Assembly: GCA_024682075.1 (NCBI GenBank)
Contig: JAIKZQ010000042.1
Coordinates: 1-64,000, forward strand
From: Lachnospiraceae bacterium
GTDB taxonomy: Bacteria; Bacillota; Clostridia; Lachnospirales; Lachnospiraceae
Length of the DNA stretch: 64,000 bases
Direction: 5' to 3'
A program made the position numbers and the translations under genes. A model generated the notes under the pieces. It was not told the DNA's origin. It did not search any database and saw only the letters and a list, made by a program, of their open reading frames with translations. Position 1 is the first letter of the stretch. Each line of letters starts with the position of its first letter. This document shows positions 61,387-64,000 of the stretch, piece after piece.

Positions 61387-62763
61387 TTATTCGGGAACCT
61401 TGGGAAGCTTTGCAATGGAAGCAGCGATGTCTTCATCGGTAGGGATGGTATCGGTCATCTCGCCATCGTTGTACTTCTGGTAAGCAACGAGGTCGAAGTA
61501 ACCGGTTCCGGTAAGTCCGAACACGATGGTCTTCTCCTCACCGGTCTCCTTGCATTTGAGAGCTTCGTCGATGGCAACCCTGATAGCGTGTGAGCTTTCG
61601 GGAGCGGGAAGGATTCCCTCGACTCTTGCGAACTGCTCTGCAGCCTCGAATACGGAAGTCTGCTCTACGCTTGTAGCCTCAATGTATCCGTCATGGTAGA
61701 GCTGTGAAAGAGTTGAGCTCATGCCGTGGAATCTCAGGCCGCCTGCATGGTTTGCAGAGGGGATGAAGCTGCTTCCGAGAGTGTACATCTTGGCAAGAGG
61801 GCAGATCATGCCGGTATCGCAGAAATCGTATGCGTAAGTGCCTCTTGTGAAGCTGGGGCAGGATGCGGGCTCAACAGCGATGATGCGGTAGTCTGCTTCT
61901 CCGCGGAGCTTCTCTCCCATGAAAGGAGCAATGAGTCCTCCGAGGTTGGATCCGCCGCCTGCACAGCCGATGATGATGTCAGGCTTGATGCCGTACTTGT
62001 CGAGTGCGGTCTTGGTCTCGAGACCGATGACGGACTGGTGAAGGAGAACCTGATTGAGAACGCTTCCGAGAACGTATCTGTATCCGGGATTCCTGGTAGC
62101 TACTTCAACAGCTTCGGAGATCGCACATCCGAGGCTTCCGGTGGTGCCGGGATGCTCTGCAAGGATCTTCTTGCCTACTTCGGTGGTCTCTGAAGGTGAA
62201 GGAACAACCGATGCTCCGTATGTACGCATTACTTCGCGGCGGAAAGGCTTCTGCTCATAGGAAACCTTTACCATGAATACCTTGCAGTCAAGGTCGAAAT
62301 AGGAGCATGCCATTGAGAGAGCGGTTCCCCACTGACCTGCACCGGTCTCTGTGGTAACACCCTTGAGGCCCTGCTTCTTGGCATAATAAGCCTGGGCGAT
62401 AGCGGAGTTGAGCTTATGGCTTCCGCTGGTATTGTTTCCTTCGAACTTGTAGTAGATCTTTGCCGGAGTTCCGAGCTTCTGCTCAAGGCAGTAAGCACGT
62501 ACAAGGGGTGAAGGTCTGTACATCTTGTAGAAGTTTCTGATGTCTTCGGGAATCTCTATGAAGGGAGTGGTCTCGTCAAGCTCCTGCTTAACAAGCTCTT
62601 CACAGAAGATGGGGGAAAGCTCCTCGGCCGAAAGAGGCTTTCCGGTTCCGGGATTGAGAAGAGGAGCGGGTTTGTTCTTCATGTCCGATCTGAGGTTATA
62701 CCATGCTTTGGGCATTTCCTCTTCTGTAAGGTAGATCTTGTAGGGAATTGTGTTTTCAGCCAT
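61387..62763 (-). CDS. trpB: Tryptophan synthase beta chain, TrpB2 type
   Basis: A 458-residue PLP-dependent enzyme. The length and the YYKFEGNNTSGSHKLNSA motif (PLP Lys in SHKLN), together with GQWGTALSMACSYFDLDC and GCAGGGSNLGG, mark the TrpB2 class, longer than TrpB1 (about 400). TrpB2 converts indole plus serine to tryptophan and often lacks a TrpA partner; no trpA is nearby. The gene follows a tryptophan-type T-box leader. GAAAGGAG precedes the ATG. Confidence 0.93.
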   Translation of the reverse strand: MAENTIPYKIYLTEEEMPKAWYNLRSDMKNKPAPLLNPGTGKPLSAEELSPIFCEELVKQELDETTPFIEIPEDIRNFYKMYRPSPLVRAYCLEQKLGTPAKIYYKFEGNNTSGSHKLNSAIAQAYYAKKQGLKGVTTETGAGQWGTALSMACSYFDLDCKVFMVKVSYEQKPFRREVMRTYGASVVPSPSETTEVGKKILAEHPGTTGSLGCAISEAVEVATRNPGYRYVLGSVLNQVLLHQSVIGLETKTALDKYGIKPDIIIGCAGGGSNLGGLIAPFMGEKLRGEADYRIIAVEPASCPSFTRGTYAYDFCDTGMICPLAKMYTLGSSFIPSANHAGGLRFHGMSSTLSQLYHDGYIEATSVEQTSVFEAAEQFARVEGILPAPESSHAIRVAIDEALKCKETGEEKTIVFGLTGTGYFDLVAYQKYNDGEMTDTIPTDEDIAASIAKLPKVPE

Positions 62764-62796
62764 TTTGTTCTCCTTTCATCTTGCTGGGACCGGCTC

Positions 62797-63078
62797 TTTT
62801 TGAAAATAAAAAAACCTGTCCCACAGTAATTGTTACTGCTGGGACAGGTAAAATCCTTACCTGCGGTGCCACCCGGCTTGGTGCTTTCACACCCACTTAG
62901 CGCATACAACCATATGCCGAATTTGTTAACGGAGATTCACCTCCGTCTCTCATACTCCGTATAAACGTTTCTGATCGCCCTCAGAAGTCCATTCGGTCAA
63001 AACACTTATATTCCGATCCCACCATCCGGAACTCTCTCGTATAAGGAGGTGATGACTTACTCACTCTTCATCAACGGT
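62797..63078 (-). ncRNA. T-box riboswitch, tryptophan specifier, controlling trpB
   Basis: Read on the minus strand, the leader contains a T-box/antiterminator sequence (GGGTGGCACCGCAGG, within 62859-62880), a stem-I region, a specifier loop GAATGGACTTC whose codon UGG (62989-62991) reads tryptophan, and a terminator (62814-62849, strong GGGACAGGT stem followed by T7). Uncharged tRNA-Trp would bind the specifier and the T-box bulge and favour antitermination, switching on trpB when tryptophan is scarce. The specifier agrees with the gene product. Confidence 0.93.
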
Positions 63079-63085
63079 TTATGTG

Positions 63086-63114
63086 AATTTAACACAGTTA
63101 AGGAAGTCAGTCAA
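63086..63114 (-). promoter_or_regulatory. Promoter of the trpB T-box transcript
   Basis: On the minus strand TTGACT (63109-63114) and TAAATT (63086-63091) are separated by exactly 17 bp. The start point would be near 63078, about 85 nt upstream of the specifier codon. Confidence 0.72.
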
Positions 63115-63219
63115 GACACAAAAACGGCATATATGACTTTTATGACAAAAAACAGGGAATTTGGCAAAGGGCATTATGATACAATGACATATACATAAAA
63201 AGAAGTTATGGAGGGGCTT

Positions 63220-63756
63220 ATGGAAGCGGATAAGGATATGAAAGATCCAGAAATCTGGGATCTCTATGACCGTGAGGGCAATAAAACGGGGGAGACCCAT
63301 GTCAGGGGATTCGGCAATTACATACAGATCGCCGAAGGGAGATATCATATCGTTGCCGACATACTGGCGATCCACGAGGACGGAACCTATCTTCTGACGA
63401 AGAGGAGCATGGAAAAAGATGTCTATCCCGGATACTGGGAGGCCAGTGCCGGCGGAAGCGCGGTTTCGGGAGAAGAACCGATTGAGGCGGCACTACGTGA
63501 ACTGTACGAAGAGACAGGACTGAAACCGGTCAGTCTCGAACTGGTCGGGACCATGTTCAAAGACAGCTCGCATGCCCTTTATTATTCTTATATAGCAAGG
63601 ATCGCGGGAGACAAGAACCGGGTCGTTCTTCAGGAAGGAGAGACGACCGAATACAAATGGGTCGATAAGAAGGGATTCCTGGAATATGTCGATTCAGATG
63701 AGGCTATCAAAACGCATAATGACAGGTATGCGGATTATATTGATTCAATAAGGTGA
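63220..63756 (+). CDS. NUDIX hydrolase
   Basis: A 178-residue NUDIX protein. The Nudix box reads GGSAVSGEEPIEAALRELYEETG, matching GX5EX7REUXEEXGU. The N-terminal DLYDREGN and GRYHIVADILAIHEDG regions resemble isopentenyl-diphosphate isomerase-like or Nudix 1.30-type enzymes, which hydrolyse nucleoside diphosphate derivatives. The ATG at 63220 has GGAGG five nt upstream; the ATG at 63208 would add four residues and lacks a good site. The substrate is unknown. Confidence 0.87.
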   Translation: MEADKDMKDPEIWDLYDREGNKTGETHVRGFGNYIQIAEGRYHIVADILAIHEDGTYLLTKRSMEKDVYPGYWEASAGGSAVSGEEPIEAALRELYEETGLKPVSLELVGTMFKDSSHALYYSYIARIAGDKNRVVLQEGETTEYKWVDKKGFLEYVDSDEAIKTHNDRYADYIDSIR

Positions 63757-63891
63757 TTTTTGGGATGTTTTGACTGCTTTTTGTTATTTGGTGGCATATT
63801 CGAATTATATTTGATAAAATATATTTAGAAGCCCGGATGCGTGATGATCGCATACCGGAAGCTGGTATTTGGTTACGAGGTGACAAACAAA

Positions 63892-64000
63892 ATGAGTGAC
63901 AGAAAAATTATACAAGATATGACACTTGATGAAGAAAGAGCACTGTACGGAAGCGACGGAATAGATGTCATTTCCTGCAGATTCGACGGACCGGCGGACG
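63892..64000 (+). CDS. DUF3737-type protein, 5' fragment
   Basis: The gene begins at ATG 63892 with GAGGTG upstream and runs off the window edge after about 36 codons. The sequence includes LDEERALYGSDGIDVISCRFDGPAD, which resembles the start of DUF3737 family proteins (ERALYGS...CRFDGPADGESA). These are right-handed beta-helix-like proteins of unknown function. Only the N-terminus can be judged. Confidence 0.65.
   Translation, partial: MSDRKIIQDMTLDEERALYGSDGIDVISCRFDGPAD

Noticed and set aside
1..64000. CRISPR array
   Set aside because: No series of regularly spaced identical repeats of 25-40 bp was found; the only tandem pair (30324-30349) has two units of 11 bp.

Overview
The window looks like a stretch of chromosome from a clostridial Firmicute, most probably a Lachnospiraceae member close to Butyrivibrio. 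This is inferred from mid-40s GC, strong GGAGG ribosome sites, a T-box leader, YajC, MoxR/DUF58/transglutaminase and HflX genes, and very many large hybrid histidine kinases. I see no tRNA, rRNA, CRISPR array, transposase or phage gene.

Layout. 1-3.4 kb: the end of an iron-dependent alcohol dehydrogenase, a MazEF toxin-antitoxin pair, an isochorismatase-like hydrolase, unknown small genes, and an alpha/beta hydrolase that may be split from a membrane anchor by a frameshift. 3.4-6.2 kb: yajC and a TIR-membrane-beta-propeller protein. 6.2-8.0 kb (minus): a YfbK-type von Willebrand A lipoprotein. 8.2-10.9 kb: the most unusual operon, encoding a small lipoprotein with five degenerate L(D/S)G-(D/E/A)-V repeats, a radical SAM/SPASM enzyme and a membrane-anchored trypsin-like protease. 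I read it as a probable peptide-modification system with a lipoprotein substrate. 10.9-17.8 kb: a zinc-ribbon membrane protein, a hybrid kinase with its LuxR-type response regulator, two lipoproteins and an ABC exporter. The kinase gene and the first lipoprotein gene share an almost identical 22-bp element at the same distance from their -10 boxes.

18.0-30.3 kb is a signalling island of four tandem hybrid histidine kinases and one receiver-only regulator. The kinase inputs are a dCache ligand-binding domain, an [FeFe]-hydrogenase-like H-cluster domain, a membrane domain, and a membrane domain plus an internal DegV (fatty-acid-binding) domain placed between REC and Hpt. Two more hybrid kinases lie at 41.2-44.8 kb and 46.6-49.7 kb (minus). 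Four of the seven kinases carry a shared, apparently unnamed tail of about 65 residues after the Hpt domain.

30.4-38.9 kb holds housekeeping and lipid genes (hflX, HAD phosphatase, AlkZ-related, pgeF, hotdog thioesterase, plsC-like with a zinc ribbon), then a minus-strand TIM-barrel protein with a MATE exporter. 39-41 kb has an AraC regulator, a 294-bp near-perfect palindromic element with 20-bp terminal inverted repeats, and a membrane protein. 44.9-55.7 kb holds an orphan ABC solute-binding lipoprotein, a 7TM-type kinase and an AraC regulator (minus strand), divergent from a five-gene dehydrogenase/epimerase/isomerase operon for an unidentified polyol or sugar. 55.7-60.0 kb is a MoxR-DUF58-transglutaminase operon. 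60-64 kb has a DHH phosphoesterase, a TSCPD protein, a TrpB2-type tryptophan synthase beta chain under a tryptophan T-box, a NUDIX hydrolase and the start of a DUF3737 gene.
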